64,000 nucleotides of DNA from Streptomyces sannanensis (GTDB taxonomy: Bacteria; Actinomycetota; Actinomycetes; Streptomycetales; Streptomycetaceae), in the NCBI RefSeq assembly GCF_039536205.1, contig NZ_BAAAYL010000001.1, positions 496,001 through 560,000 on the forward strand. The letters run 5' to 3'. Numbering within the stretch: the first letter of the stretch is position 1; every line of letters begins with the position of its first letter. A model generated the notes under the pieces. It was not told the origin of the DNA. It worked only from the letters and a program-made list of their open reading frames with translations, and searched no databases. The position numbers and the translations under genes were made by a program. Of this stretch, positions 18,168 to 27,409 are shown piece after piece.

Positions 18168-19400
18168 TCAGGGCCGGATGCCGTCGCAGGCGAAGTGCAG
18201 ATGGCGTGGGCCGCGCAGGACGGCGCTCTGGCGGTAGGGGGGCGGGTCCTCCAGCAGGCGGGGGTTGTCGAGCCTGCGGGCCAGCTCGGTCAGCGCGATC
18301 TGTGCCTCCAACCGGGCGAGCGGCGCGCCGAAGCAGGCGTGGATGCCGCTGCCGAACCCGAGATGCTGGATGTCCTTGCGGTCCGGGTCGAACCGGTCGG
18401 GGTCGGTGAAGCGTTCCGGGTCCCGGTTGCCGGAGGCCAGTACGAGCCAGAGCGACGCGCCCTTGGGGATGGTGACGCCGGAGACCTCGATGTCCGCGAT
18501 CGTGGTGCGCTGCGGGATCAACTGCACCGGCGGCTCGTAGCGAAGTAGTTCCTCGACGAGCGGGACGGCGAGACCGGGTTCGTTCCGCAGCCGCTGAAGG
18601 ACCTCCGGGTGGCGCATCAGGGTGAGCATGCCGTTGGTGATGAGGTTGACCGTCGTCTCATGGCCGGCGATCAGCAGCAGGACCGAGGTGCTGAGTACCT
18701 CCATGGTCGTCATGGTCCCGTCCGGGCCCTTGCCGGTCACCAACTCGGAGAGCATGTCCTCACCGGGCTTGCGACGGCGTTCCTCGACCAGTCCGGCCAG
18801 GTACATGCCCAGCTCGTTCCGAGCCTGTTGGGTGGTGCGGTCCCGCTCGGTCGGATCCTCACCCGGAACGGGGTCCAGGCTGGCCGCGATGATGTCGGCC
18901 CAGGTACGGAAGTGCGCCTCGTCCTCGCGCGGAACCCCGAGCAGCCGGCAGATCACGGTCACGGGAAACGGGTAGGAGAACTGTTCGACCAGATCGATCC
19001 GGTCCGTGTTCCCGAGGCCGTCGATGAGGTCGGTGACGATCGCGTGGAGTGCGTCGCGCATGTCGTGAATACGGCGCGGGGTGTGCGGAGGCCCGAAGGA
19101 GCGCATCGCCATCCGGCGCAGCCGGTCGTGTTCCGGTGGATCGAGCCGGATGAAGCTGGGCGGCAGGGACGTCTCCTCCAGCGGCGTCGCACCGTAGCCA
19201 CCGGTCGTGGCGAGGTTCCGGGCGTCGGAGCTGGTCCGCGGATCATGGAGCAGGCTCTGGATCTCCCAGTAGGTGCTGACGAGGTACGGGCCGTCCTCGT
19301 CGCGGAGCACCGGCGTCCTGCGGAGCTCCTTGTACAGGGGGTAGGGGTCGGCGCGGTTGGCGTAATCGGTGATCTGCCGCAGGAGCGAGGCTTGCGTCAT
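18168..19400 (-). CDS. Cytochrome P450
   Basis: A 410-residue soluble class I P450. It shows the I-helix oxygen-activation motif AGHETTVN (Glu where many bacterial enzymes have Asp), the ExxR salt bridge in EELLRYEPP and the haem-ligand loop LGFGSGIHACFGAPLARLE. ATG 19400 gives MTQASLLRQI. It is the last gene of a three-gene operon with its own ferredoxin reductase and ferredoxin, so it should be self-sufficient for electrons from NAD(P)H. The substrate is unknown. The layout recalls CYP147-type loci of other streptomycetes, but that family assignment is from memory only. Confidence 0.94.
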   Translation of the reverse strand: MTQASLLRQITDYANRADPYPLYKELRRTPVLRDEDGPYLVSTYWEIQSLLHDPRTSSDARNLATTGGYGATPLEETSLPPSFIRLDPPEHDRLRRMAMRSFGPPHTPRRIHDMRDALHAIVTDLIDGLGNTDRIDLVEQFSYPFPVTVICRLLGVPREDEAHFRTWADIIAASLDPVPGEDPTERDRTTQQARNELGMYLAGLVEERRRKPGEDMLSELVTGKGPDGTMTTMEVLSTSVLLLIAGHETTVNLITNGMLTLMRHPEVLQRLRNEPGLAVPLVEELLRYEPPVQLIPQRTTIADIEVSGVTIPKGASLWLVLASGNRDPERFTDPDRFDPDRKDIQHLGFGSGIHACFGAPLARLEAQIALTELARRLDNPRLLEDPPPYRQSAVLRGPRHLHFACDGIRP

Positions 19401-19489
19401 GACGGTCCTTGGTGGCGTGGGCCCGGCCGGCGTCGCCGGAGACATGCCGGGCGGTGGATGCGGCTCTGCCGGCCTCGGGCGGCGGGCGG

Positions 19490-20881
19490 TCAGCGGCCGG
19501 GGGTGAAGGTGAGCCGGCGGTCGGCCGGCGAGTAGCCGCTGAGGGTGACGGTCGGGCCGTGCGTGGGCACCGAGGGGTCGGGAAAGTCGGCCGGGACCGG
19601 ATGCCGTCCCTCGGGGCGGCGGTCCACGGTCGGAAACGGCGGCGGGAACGGTGCGGTGGTCTCGATCAGATGCTGGTAGAACTGCAGCCACCGCGACTGG
19701 TCGAAGGCCACGGCGCCGATGACGCGGTTCTGGTAGCCGTACACAGCGGTGAACCTGCCCTCGGCGAGCGACCCTTGTGCGACAAGGAGCTCCTCGCCCA
19801 TGGACGGCACGCCCACCGACTTGATGTTCACCCCGAACTGGGAGGACCAGAAGGCCGGCACCCACATGTGCGGCCGGCGGTCGACGCTGACGCTGATCAT
19901 GTTGTGCGCGGCGACCTCGGCCTGTGTCACCGCGTTGCCCCAGTGTTCGAGGGAGAGGAACTGGTATCCGAACAGCGGGTGAGGGGACCGCGCCACATCA
20001 CCGGCCACGTAGATGTCGTCGGTGACGATGCCCCGGAAGTCGAAGGCCCGGCAGCCCGCGTCGCAGGCGATGCCCCGGGGGCCGGCGCCGAGATCGGATC
20101 CGGCCAGCCATTCGGTGTTCCGGGTCGCGCCGAGCGAGACGACCACCACGTCCGCCTCGACTTTGGCGTCGTCGGACAGATGGGCCGCGCGCACGCGGCC
20201 TGTCGAGTCGCCCTCCAGACGGGTGACCATCACACCGCAGCGCAGGTCCACTCCGTGCTCCCGCTGCATGCGAGCGGCCACTTCGCCGATCACACCGCCC
20301 AGCGGGCCGACCAGGGGCGCGGCCGCGCGTTCCGCGACGGTGACCGGGAGCCCTTGCTCCCGGCAGGCGGAGGCAATCTCCGAACCGGTGAAACCGGCGC
20401 CGATCACGAACACCCGGCGGGGTCCGCCCGCGAGCCGGCGGTGCAGTTCGACAGCATCGTCGCGCGTGCGCAGCACGAAGACCCCGTCGAGCTCCGCTTC
20501 CTCCTTGCGTGGCCACGGCCGGGCCCGCACGCCGGTCGCGATCAGCAGCCGGTCGTACTCCACCTCGTCGCCGTCGGCCAGCCGTACCCGCCTGGCCGCC
20601 ATGTCCAGCCCGGTGGCCGCGACACCGAGCCGCCACCGCGCGTCGATGGCCCGGCGCCGGGGCAGCGCGGTGTGCTCGGCGGACGCCTTGCCCAGCAGGA
20701 CCTGCTTGGACAGCGGCGGCCGGTCGTACGGTTCGTACGGTTCGTCGCCGATCATCGTGAGCGAACCCGCGAAGCCTTCCTCGCGCAGGGTCTCCGCCGC
20801 CCTCAGACCGGCCAGGGAGGCGCCCACGATGACGATCCGTCCCTCGCGCTTGAGCCATTCGACATATCCGTCACCGGTCAC
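19490..20881 (-). CDS. FAD-dependent NAD(P)H:ferredoxin reductase
   Basis: A 463-residue flavoprotein of the putidaredoxin/ferredoxin reductase family. The FAD-binding GASLAGLRAAETLREEG is near residue 20, the NAD(P)H-binding GAGFTGSEIASACREQG near 165 and the second FAD contact YVAGDVARS near 300. The C-terminal domain (FWSSQFGVNIKSVG) is the usual dimer part. It overlaps the ferredoxin stop by four bases and precedes the P450, so the likely flow is NAD(P)H to this enzyme, to ferredoxin, to P450. The length exceeds the usual 400-420 because of a Pro-rich tail from about residue 405. Confidence 0.93.
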   Translation of the reverse strand: MTGDGYVEWLKREGRIVIVGASLAGLRAAETLREEGFAGSLTMIGDEPYEPYDRPPLSKQVLLGKASAEHTALPRRRAIDARWRLGVAATGLDMAARRVRLADGDEVEYDRLLIATGVRARPWPRKEEAELDGVFVLRTRDDAVELHRRLAGGPRRVFVIGAGFTGSEIASACREQGLPVTVAERAAAPLVGPLGGVIGEVAARMQREHGVDLRCGVMVTRLEGDSTGRVRAAHLSDDAKVEADVVVVSLGATRNTEWLAGSDLGAGPRGIACDAGCRAFDFRGIVTDDIYVAGDVARSPHPLFGYQFLSLEHWGNAVTQAEVAAHNMISVSVDRRPHMWVPAFWSSQFGVNIKSVGVPSMGEELLVAQGSLAEGRFTAVYGYQNRVIGAVAFDQSRWLQFYQHLIETTAPFPPPFPTVDRRPEGRHPVPADFPDPSVPTHGPTVTLSGYSPADRRLTFTPGR

Positions 20882-21126
20882 CGGACGCCCCCCTCCCCCG
20901 CCACGGCGGACCTGCCGCCCTTCTCGCCTGATTCATCCAGTTGATCCACCAGAATGGCCTGGACCGGACACGCCTTCACGGCGCGCATCACATCGTCGCG
21001 CTGCGCGTCGTCGGCCCTTGGGTTGTAGGACAGCGCCTCCTCGCCGTGCATGGCGAAGACATCGGGCGCGAGGAACGCGCACTGCGCGTATCCCTGGCAT
21101 CGGTTCAGGTCCACGACGAGTCTCAT
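20878..21126 (-). CDS. Ferredoxin of the [3Fe-4S] type
   Basis: An 82-residue ferredoxin. The cluster ligands are in NRCQGYAQCAFLAPDVF and VKACPVQAI. The second Cys of a normal CxxCxxC motif is replaced (CQGYAQC), which is the mark of the single [3Fe-4S] ferredoxins that feed streptomycete P450s. ATG 21126 opens MRLVVDLNRCQG. A charged tail (DESGEKGGRSAVAGEGG) follows the domain. It is the first gene of the ferredoxin-reductase-P450 operon. Confidence 0.93.
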   Translation of the reverse strand: MRLVVDLNRCQGYAQCAFLAPDVFAMHGEEALSYNPRADDAQRDDVMRAVKACPVQAILVDQLDESGEKGGRSAVAGEGGVR

Positions 21127-21375
21127 CAAGGCCCCGTCCTTCCAGTCGATTTCCCCACGCCAGCATGGGAGCGCCAGTGCGTCTCCGCTTTCCGGGTGAG
21201 CCGAACGAGTGATCGGGCGAACGCGGCGGCGTGGCCCGTCGGGAGATCCGCTCCGGTGACCGGCGAGCGGCCACTCCCCCGTCCACGCCGCCCAAGCCTC
21301 GCGGGTGACGCCCTCCCACTTCGACCAAACGATTGTTAGGGAAGGGTCGGTCCGCGGCACTGACATGATCGTGGG

Positions 21376-22077
21376 ATGTCTGAACGCATCATTGCCGCCT
21401 GTGACGGGGCTTCGAAGGGCAACCCGGGACCCGCCGGATGGGCATGGGTCATCGCGGATGCCCAGGGCAACCCGGAGCGCTGGGAGGCCGGACCTCTCGG
21501 AAGGGCCACCAACAACGTCGCCGAACTCACCGCTCTGGAGCGTCTGCTGGAGGCGGTGCCCGCCGGGACGGCCGTCGAGGTGCGGATGGACTCCCAGTAC
21601 GCCATGAAGGCCGTCACCCAGTGGCTGCCGGGCTGGAAGCGCAACGGCTGGAAGACCTCCGGCGGCAGCCCCGTCGCCAACCGCGAGCTCGTCGAGCGCA
21701 TCGACGTGCTGCTGGCCGGCCGGGAAGTGGAGTTCCGCTACGTGCCCGCGCATCAGGAGGACGGCGACCGGCTGAACGCGATCGCCGACCAGGCCGCCAG
21801 CGACGCGGCCGCGCGGCAGCAGGCGGCCGGCACGGCACTCGGCGACGCCGGCCTCCCCGAGCCCGCACCGGCCCGCAGCGCCCCGTCGCGCACCCGGTCC
21901 GCGTCGGCGAAGAAGCGGGCCTACGGCACGCAGCGGAGCGGCTCCGCGTCCGGCGGTGGCGTGCGGACCATCAAGGCGAAGTTCCCGGGCCGCTGCGCCT
22001 GCGGCCGGCAGTACGGGGCCGGCGAGGCGATCACCAAGCTCGACCAGGGCTGGGGCCACCCGGGCTGCGCCGCCTGA
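21376..22077 (+). CDS. RNase HI domain protein with C-terminal Cys motif
   Basis: A 233-residue protein. Residues 1-145 are an RNase HI domain with the catalytic acidic set: Asp in AACDGASKGNPGPAGWAWV, Glu in NNVAELTALERLL, Asp in RMDSQYAMKAV and Asp in RLNAIADQAAS. It should cut RNA in RNA-DNA hybrids. A low-complexity linker follows, then residues 198-233 (IKAKFPGRCACGRQYGAGE, TKLDQGWGHPGC) with three Cys and a His, a possible small zinc site for nucleic acid binding. It is divergent from the ferredoxin operon. The 249-base gap between them contains CCAAACGATTGTTAGG (about 21326), a possible operator. Confidence 0.9.
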   Translation: MSERIIAACDGASKGNPGPAGWAWVIADAQGNPERWEAGPLGRATNNVAELTALERLLEAVPAGTAVEVRMDSQYAMKAVTQWLPGWKRNGWKTSGGSPVANRELVERIDVLLAGREVEFRYVPAHQEDGDRLNAIADQAASDAAARQQAAGTALGDAGLPEPAPARSAPSRTRSASAKKRAYGTQRSGSASGGGVRTIKAKFPGRCACGRQYGAGEAITKLDQGWGHPGCAA

Positions 22078-22135
22078 GAGAACGGGTGACCGTGAACGCC
22101 CGCACCCGGCGTGGGCACCCCGGTACGGTCGATGT

Positions 22136-22541
22136 GTGACCGACGCGTTCGGCGCCTGGTCGGCCGACTTCGTCGCCGGCCCCTGCCCGGCCTGTGCGGA
22201 GCTCGTGCACTGGTTCGAACCGGCCCGGCAGTGGCTCGAACCGCCACACGCGGGCGTCAGCGCACTGCTCCGCGACCGCCGGCTGGGGCGAACGTATCTG
22301 CACCGCTTCACGCACGAGGAGTTCGGCTGCACCCCGCCGCCCGAGCACGAGCCGTTCCATGTCCTCAACGACCACGGGATGCTGGACCTGGACCATCGGC
22401 GCCCCGCCGGCGCGGGTCGAACCGGCGACTTCCTTCCGAGTGTTGCTATGGGACGCGCCGACGATGCGGCTCGCGGCGGAGCCGGATTGGGGGCGCGGTT
22501 TCGTGATCCGCGGGCCCAAGGAGCTCCTCGTGGAGCTGTGA
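22136..22541 (+). pseudogene. Small conserved protein with a frameshift
   Basis: From GTG 22136 the frame reads VTDAFGAWSADFVAGPCPAC, LVHWFEPARQWLEPPHAGVSALL and a Cys/His-bearing FTHEEFGCTPP. After LDLDHRRPAG, near 22400-22430, the sensible continuation shifts to another frame (ATSFRVLLWDAPTMRLAAEP and DWGRGFVIRGPKELLVEL), which ends at 22541. The original frame instead runs on into Arg/Gly-rich sequence. One indel therefore separates two parts of a protein of about 134 residues. It may be a real inactivation or a sequencing error. Function is unknown. Confidence 0.55.
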
Positions 22542-22617
22542 GCCGCCGGCGAACCGGTCCGGGGCGATGACGCCGGCGGCGGCGTCATCGCCCCGGACAC
22601 CTGTCAGGAAAGGGACC

Positions 22618-24855
22618 TCACTTCCTGCCGGCGCGGGCCTGGAGTTCGATGGCCAGGGGTGCCGCGGTGAACATCGACGAGTAGGTGCCTACGACGATTC
22701 CGATGAGCAGCGCGAGGGCGAAGTCGGTCAGCGAGTCGCCACCCAGCACGGCGAGGGCGGACAGGATGAACACCGCACCCATGCCGGTGTTGACGGTGCG
22801 CGGCACGGTCTGGAGGATCGCGGTGTTGGCGATGCGCGCGAAGGGTGTCCTGCGATTGTCGGCCGACAGCTCTCTGATCCGGTCGAAGACGACCACGGAG
22901 TCGTTGACCGAGTAACCGATCACGGTCAGCAGGGCGGCCAGGAAGACCCCGTCGATGGGTTTGCCGAACCAGGCGAAGACACCGACGAGGATGAGCGCGT
23001 CATGGGCCATCGCGACGACCGCGGAAGTGGCGAGCGTCCAGCGGAACCGGATCCCGAGGTAGAGCAACTGAGCGCCCAGGGCCACGACGAGTGCGATGGC
23101 GGCGCCCCGTCGCAGCTCTTCACCGAGGCTGGGGCCGATCAGCTCGTCGCGGACCTTCTCCGTTTTCCCGCCGAGGCCGGCGATGGTCTCGCTGACCTTC
23201 GCCTCCTCGGCGTTGGACAGCTTGCTGGTGCGCACGGTGAGGTCGCCGTCCCCGGAGGTGTGTACGACGGCGCGAGGGAAACCGGCGTCGGCGAGCGCGT
23301 CCCGGGCACGGTCGACATCCACGGGTGCGGTGGTGGAGTACTCGATCAGCCGTCCGCCGGTGAACTCCACCCCGAAGTTGAGTCCCCGGACCGCGATGCC
23401 GGAGGTGGCCAGGACGAGTGCCACGGCGGAACCCGCCAGCCAGCGCCGCCGGTGGCGCATCAGATCGGGATCGCGGCGGGTGAGCCAGTCGCGGACCTTC
23501 CCGGTGGTGGTGATGCCGGAGACGCCGGGGCGCCGCCGAACGGCGCGTCGGGCGACGGCGTATTCGGCGAGGAGCCGCGTGATGACCAGGGCGCTGAGCA
23601 TGGAGGCGAGGACGCCGATGGTCAGGGTGACCCCGAAGCCGCGGACGGGTCCGGAAGCGAGGAAGAACAGCAGTCCGGCGGCGATGAGCGTGGTGATGTT
23701 GGAGTCGGCGATGGCACTGAAGGCGTTGCGGAATCCGGCGGCCAGGGCGGAGCGCAGGCTCTTGCTCCTTCGGGCCGTGTACTCCTCACGGGCCCGTTCG
23801 AAGACGAGCACGTTGGCGTCCACGGCCATGCCGATCGCGAGGACGAAACCGGCCAGACCGGGGAGGGTGAGGGTGGCGCCGAGGGCGGCCAGGGCCGCGT
23901 AGGAGATGACCCCGTAGCAGGCCAGGGCCAGGGTGGCCAGGCCGCCGAGGAGCCGGTACACGACCATGAGGAACAGCGAGGTCAGTACGGTGCCGATGAT
24001 GGCGGCCTGGGCGCTGGCCTCGATGGCCTCGGCGCCGAGGGTGGGGCCGACGGTGCGCTGTTCGATCATCTCCACCGGTACCGGGAGAGCGCCGCCGTTC
24101 ACGAGCAGGGCCAGCTCCTTTGCCTCGTCGGGGCTGAAGTTGCCGGTGATCTCCGTGGATCCGCCGCTGATGCCGGTGCGGCAGGCGACAGTCGGGGAGA
24201 CCTGGGGCGAGGAGATGACTTTGTCGTCCAGGACGATCGCGACCCGGCGGGTGGGATCGTCGGCCGGGGCGCAGGCGGCCTTGCCTGTCAGATCGGCCCA
24301 CAGATCCTTGCCCCGGCCCTCGAAGTCGACGGTGACGAACCAGCCGACGCCTCTTTGGGGATCGGTGAGGGCTTCGGCGCCGCCGACGTCCGCGCCGGTG
24401 AGAGCGGACGGGCCCAGGCGCAGCGGCTGCCCGGATTCATCGGGGAGAACCCGCTCCTCGGAGCTCTTGGGGCGCGGCTCGGGCGAGGGGGCGGCGGGGT
24501 CGGCCGGGCCGAGGACGGGGTGGAAGGTGAGCTGGGCCGTGCGGCCGAGGACATCGGCGGCCTTGCGCGGGTCCTGGACTCCGGGCAGCTCGACGATGAT
24601 CCGGTTGTCTCCGGAACGAGCGAGAGTGGGTTCTGCCACGCCGAGCGCGTCGACGCGGCGCCGGAGCACCTCCAGGGTGCGGTCGGTGGCCTCGGCGTCG
24701 GCCTTGGCCGTGGGGGAATCACGGGTTTCCAGCACGATCTGGGTGCCGCCTCGCAGATCGAGGCCGAGGCGGGCGGGAACGGTCAGGGTGATGTAGACGG
24801 ACAGTGCGAGTACGGCAAGGGCGAACAACGCCCGCACGCGTGTGGCGCGTGTCAA
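22618..24855 (-). CDS. secDF: Protein translocase SecD-SecF fusion
   Basis: A 745-residue membrane protein joining SecD and SecF. The SecD half starts LGLDLRGGTQIVLE, contains a P1 external domain with the GVAEPTLARSGDNRIIVELPG segment and a helix block with VDANVLVFERAREE. The SecF half starts LNFGVEFTGGRLIEYS and contains YSVNDSVVVFDRIRE. SecDF uses the proton gradient to pull secreted proteins through SecYEG. The start is a TTG at 24855, set by GGAGG six bases upstream. A fused form is probably additional to the separate secD and secF genes usual in streptomycetes. It follows a small membrane protein gene by 45 bases. Confidence 0.94.
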   Translation of the reverse strand: MTRATRVRALFALAVLALSVYITLTVPARLGLDLRGGTQIVLETRDSPTAKADAEATDRTLEVLRRRVDALGVAEPTLARSGDNRIIVELPGVQDPRKAADVLGRTAQLTFHPVLGPADPAAPSPEPRPKSSEERVLPDESGQPLRLGPSALTGADVGGAEALTDPQRGVGWFVTVDFEGRGKDLWADLTGKAACAPADDPTRRVAIVLDDKVISSPQVSPTVACRTGISGGSTEITGNFSPDEAKELALLVNGGALPVPVEMIEQRTVGPTLGAEAIEASAQAAIIGTVLTSLFLMVVYRLLGGLATLALACYGVISYAALAALGATLTLPGLAGFVLAIGMAVDANVLVFERAREEYTARRSKSLRSALAAGFRNAFSAIADSNITTLIAAGLLFFLASGPVRGFGVTLTIGVLASMLSALVITRLLAEYAVARRAVRRRPGVSGITTTGKVRDWLTRRDPDLMRHRRRWLAGSAVALVLATSGIAVRGLNFGVEFTGGRLIEYSTTAPVDVDRARDALADAGFPRAVVHTSGDGDLTVRTSKLSNAEEAKVSETIAGLGGKTEKVRDELIGPSLGEELRRGAAIALVVALGAQLLYLGIRFRWTLATSAVVAMAHDALILVGVFAWFGKPIDGVFLAALLTVIGYSVNDSVVVFDRIRELSADNRRTPFARIANTAILQTVPRTVNTGMGAVFILSALAVLGGDSLTDFALALLIGIVVGTYSSMFTAAPLAIELQARAGRK

Positions 24856-24900
24856 GGATTGCCTCCAGCAGGCGTGCCGCGGCCGCGGTGGCGGGCGCGG

Positions 24901-25350
24901 TCAGGAGTCAGGGGGACGTCGGATGCCTGCGGAGGGCGGCGGTGCCCGCCCGGTGTGACACGCGGTGTGCTGGGGCTGTGCGGCGGTGTCCGGCGCGGGC
25001 GGTGGCGGCCGCTGGCACGGGGGCCGGAAGAAGACGGAGCCGACCGCGATGGATACGCCGACAGGGTGCGAGGCGACCCGCTCGTCCAGGGTGGCCCGGA
25101 ACACGCGTGGCGACGTACCGCAGTCGGCGGTGCACAGGTCGTCGGCGTCGGTGCCGTGGGAGAGGATCTCGGCCGCTGCCGTGCGGTCGCCGGACGCGGT
25201 CGCCGTGGATGCGCCGGGACCGAGGGCCAGGGTTCCCAGAACTCCCAGCAGACAGAGGAGGCCGACAAGGACGGCCAGTTTCCCCGGCAGCAGGCCGCGG
25301 AGACGTGCCGGGCGCCGGGCGGTGGCGGAGGCCGCGCGAGCGCGGGGCAT
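24901..25350 (-). CDS. Small single-helix membrane or secreted protein
   Basis: A 149-residue protein whose ATG at 25350 is preceded by GAGGAGG. Residues 15-45 hold an Arg-rich start and one hydrophobic helix (LAVLVGLLCLLGVLGTLALG). Outside it, a Cys pair lies in DADDLCTADCGTSPRVF; the C-terminus is rich in Pro and Ser. The segment SHPVGVSIAVGSVFF may be one more strand. I do not recognise the family. It is cotranscribed with secDF, so a link to secretion is possible but unsupported by any motif. Confidence 0.6.
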   Translation of the reverse strand: MPRARAASATARRPARLRGLLPGKLAVLVGLLCLLGVLGTLALGPGASTATASGDRTAAAEILSHGTDADDLCTADCGTSPRVFRATLDERVASHPVGVSIAVGSVFFRPPCQRPPPPAPDTAAQPQHTACHTGRAPPPSAGIRRPPDS

Positions 25351-25444
25351 GCGGCCTCCTCTTCTCGGACATGGACGTGGCTGCGGGTTCGGGTACTCGG
25401 GTGTGGGCGGCCCGCAGTCGCCCCGGGGCTGCACGGGCGGCAGG

Positions 25445-26110
25445 TCAGGGTTCGATCAGGCCGGCCCGGATGGCGTAGCGGGTCAGCTCCAGACGGTCGC
25501 GCAGGCCGAGTTTCTGCAGCAGGTTGGCCCGGTGACGCTGGACGGTCTTGATGCTGATGACCAGCGTTTCCGCGATCTCCTTGGAGGAGTTGCCCTCGGC
25601 GATGAGCTTGAGGACCTCCTCCTCGCGTACGGTCAGGACCGTGTCCGGTACCTCCTCGCCGTGCCGGACACGGTCGAGGTAGTTGCGGATGAGAGCGGTG
25701 ACCGCGCCGGGGTAGAGGAAAGGTTCACCGCGCTTCGCCGCCCGGCAGGCCGCGACCAGATCCTGGTCGGCGACGGACTTCAGGACGTACCCGGAGGCGC
25801 CGGCCTTGAGGGCCTGGAAGAAGTACTGCTCGTTGTCGTACATCGTCAGCATGAGGATGCGCAGGCCGGGCTGGAGCGCGGACAGTTCCCGCGCGGCCTG
25901 GAGACCCGTCATCCGGGGCATGGCCACGTCGAGGACGGCCAGGTCGACGCTGTGGGTACGGGCCATGGCGATGGCCTCCGCGCCGTCGCCTGCCTCGGCG
26001 ACGACCTGGAGGTCGGGTTCGCTGTCCAGAATGAGCCGCACGCCCCGGCGGACCAGCGCGTGATCGTCGGCGAGAAGGATGCGGGTGACAGCCGTATCGG
26101 TCAAGGTCAT
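25445..26110 (-). CDS. NarL/FixJ-family response regulator
   Basis: About 221 residues. The receiver domain holds ILLADDHALVRRGVRLIL, the phosphoacceptor near Asp61 (LAVLDVAMPRMTGL) and YVLKS. The LuxR-type domain shows LTVREEEVLKLIAEGNSSKE and ISIKTVQRHRANLLQKLGL. ATG 26110 overlaps the kinase stop by four bases, so the kinase at 26107-27060 is the partner. Targets are not visible; the secDF pair lies downstream on the same strand after a 94-base gap. Confidence 0.93.
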   Translation of the reverse strand: MTLTDTAVTRILLADDHALVRRGVRLILDSEPDLQVVAEAGDGAEAIAMARTHSVDLAVLDVAMPRMTGLQAARELSALQPGLRILMLTMYDNEQYFFQALKAGASGYVLKSVADQDLVAACRAAKRGEPFLYPGAVTALIRNYLDRVRHGEEVPDTVLTVREEEVLKLIAEGNSSKEIAETLVISIKTVQRHRANLLQKLGLRDRLELTRYAIRAGLIEP

Positions 26111-27060
26111 GCGCCCTTCTCGGCGGTGGGCACCGACAGGGACACACACGTGCCGCCCGCCGGGCCGGGTTCGATGTCCAGCGTGGCGCCCACCAGCAGG
26201 GCGCGTTCACGCATGCCGCGGATGCCGGCGCCCTCGTGGGCGAGCCCGATACCGCGGCCGTCGTCGCCGATGCGCAGCACCACAGCGGTGGGGGTGCTGT
26301 GCAGGGCCAGCTCGGCGTGTTCCGCCTCGGCGTGGCGGGCGATGTTGGTCAGACCTTCCTGGGCGACGCGGTAGAGCACCAGTTCCGTCTCCCGGTCCAA
26401 CAGCGGCAGGTCCGCGTCGAACCGGCGCCTGACGTCCAGCCCGGTATGGGTGGCGAAATCGGTGGTCAACGACGTCAGCGCGCTGACCAGGCCGAGGTCC
26501 TCCAGCACACCGGGGCGCAGTCTGCGGGCGAGCCTGCGGACTTCGTCGAGGCTCTCACGTGTGATCTCCTGCGCCTGCTGCAGCTCCGCGCGCAGGGGCT
26601 CGGGCGCCCGGTCCGCCGCTCGCTTCAGCCCCAGCAGCACCGCGGTCAGGCTCTGGCCGACCTCGTCGTGGAGTTCCTGCGCTATACGGCGCCGCTCGGA
26701 CTCCTGGGCGGACAGGACCCGGGCGTTACTGGTGGCGCGTTCGGCCTCCAGCCGGTCGAGCATGTCGTTGAAGGTGCGGATCACCTCGGCGACCCCGCCC
26801 TGGGCGGGCACGGGCAGCCGCTGGCCGGGGCGGAGCAGGTCCACCGTGGTCATCAGTCCGGCGAGCCGGTCCAGCGGGGCCAGTCCGATACGCAGCAGGG
26901 CGGCATTGGCGACCAGCATGATGCCCAGACCACCGACCAGGATGACGGCTTCGGTGAGCAGCACCGGCACCGAGACGGTCACCGGCGCCCACAGCAACAG
27001 CGCTGTGGCCGAGCCGAGCACCAGGGCGTTGAGCCCGAAGATCCGCCAGAACAAGGACAC
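26107..27060 (-). CDS. Sensor histidine kinase with HAMP linker (NarX-like)
   Basis: A 317-residue kinase starting at GTG 27060. Two hydrophobic helices (about 8-26 and 32-52) are followed by a HAMP domain (LAPLDRLAGLMTTVDLLRPG to NDMLDRLEAE). The phosphoacceptor is in RRIAQELHDEVGQSLTAVLL (His131) and the HATPase domain shows QEGLTNIARHAEA, IGDDGRGIG and GIRGMRERALLVGA. There is almost no external domain, so it probably senses an internal or membrane signal. GGAGG lies 11 bases upstream of the start, a long spacer. Confidence 0.92.
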   Translation of the reverse strand: MSLFWRIFGLNALVLGSATALLLWAPVTVSVPVLLTEAVILVGGLGIMLVANAALLRIGLAPLDRLAGLMTTVDLLRPGQRLPVPAQGGVAEVIRTFNDMLDRLEAERATSNARVLSAQESERRRIAQELHDEVGQSLTAVLLGLKRAADRAPEPLRAELQQAQEITRESLDEVRRLARRLRPGVLEDLGLVSALTSLTTDFATHTGLDVRRRFDADLPLLDRETELVLYRVAQEGLTNIARHAEAEHAELALHSTPTAVVLRIGDDGRGIGLAHEGAGIRGMRERALLVGATLDIEPGPAGGTCVSLSVPTAEKGA

Positions 27061-27409
27061 GGGGTGTCAAGCCTCCTTCGTCGTCACGATCCCCACCACT
27101 ATCTGCTACGCGTCACCGAGCGCCGGCCCCGGGTCGGACTCGCTCGTGTATCGGGACAATCCAGCGTTCGCAGCCGCCTGCCCCCTGCTGCGGCCAGCTT
27201 GCCCGGTCCTGGCCGCCGCAGTCGATGGGATACGGCACCCATCCGGGACCGTCCGGTGCGCCCCCGCCCCCGGCCGCCTGCACTCCTCGTCCCCCCGGAA
27301 ATGGGTGCTGCGACCGATGGCCGCGGATCGGCCGGACGACCAGGGTGGAGTCTGAACCACCCGGTGCCGACCATCCGTGGCCACCGGTTCCGCAGAAAGG
27401 AACGCACTG
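27061..27409. other. Gap between divergent kinase and DksA-like genes
   Basis: About 350 bases separate the GTG of the kinase from the first DksA-type gene. I see no credible coding frame, repeat or hairpin in it. It must hold the promoters for both directions. Confidence 0.4.

Noticed and set aside
22408..22446. A GGTCGAACCGGCGAC stretch that resembles the T-arm of a tRNA on the minus strand.
   Set aside because: The flanking arms do not pair and the bases fit the coding frame of the small gene there.
22567..25551. A long plus-strand open frame of about 990 codons.
   Set aside because: It runs antisense to secDF, which has clear SecD and SecF motifs. The plus frame is Gly/Asp/Glu-rich without domains.
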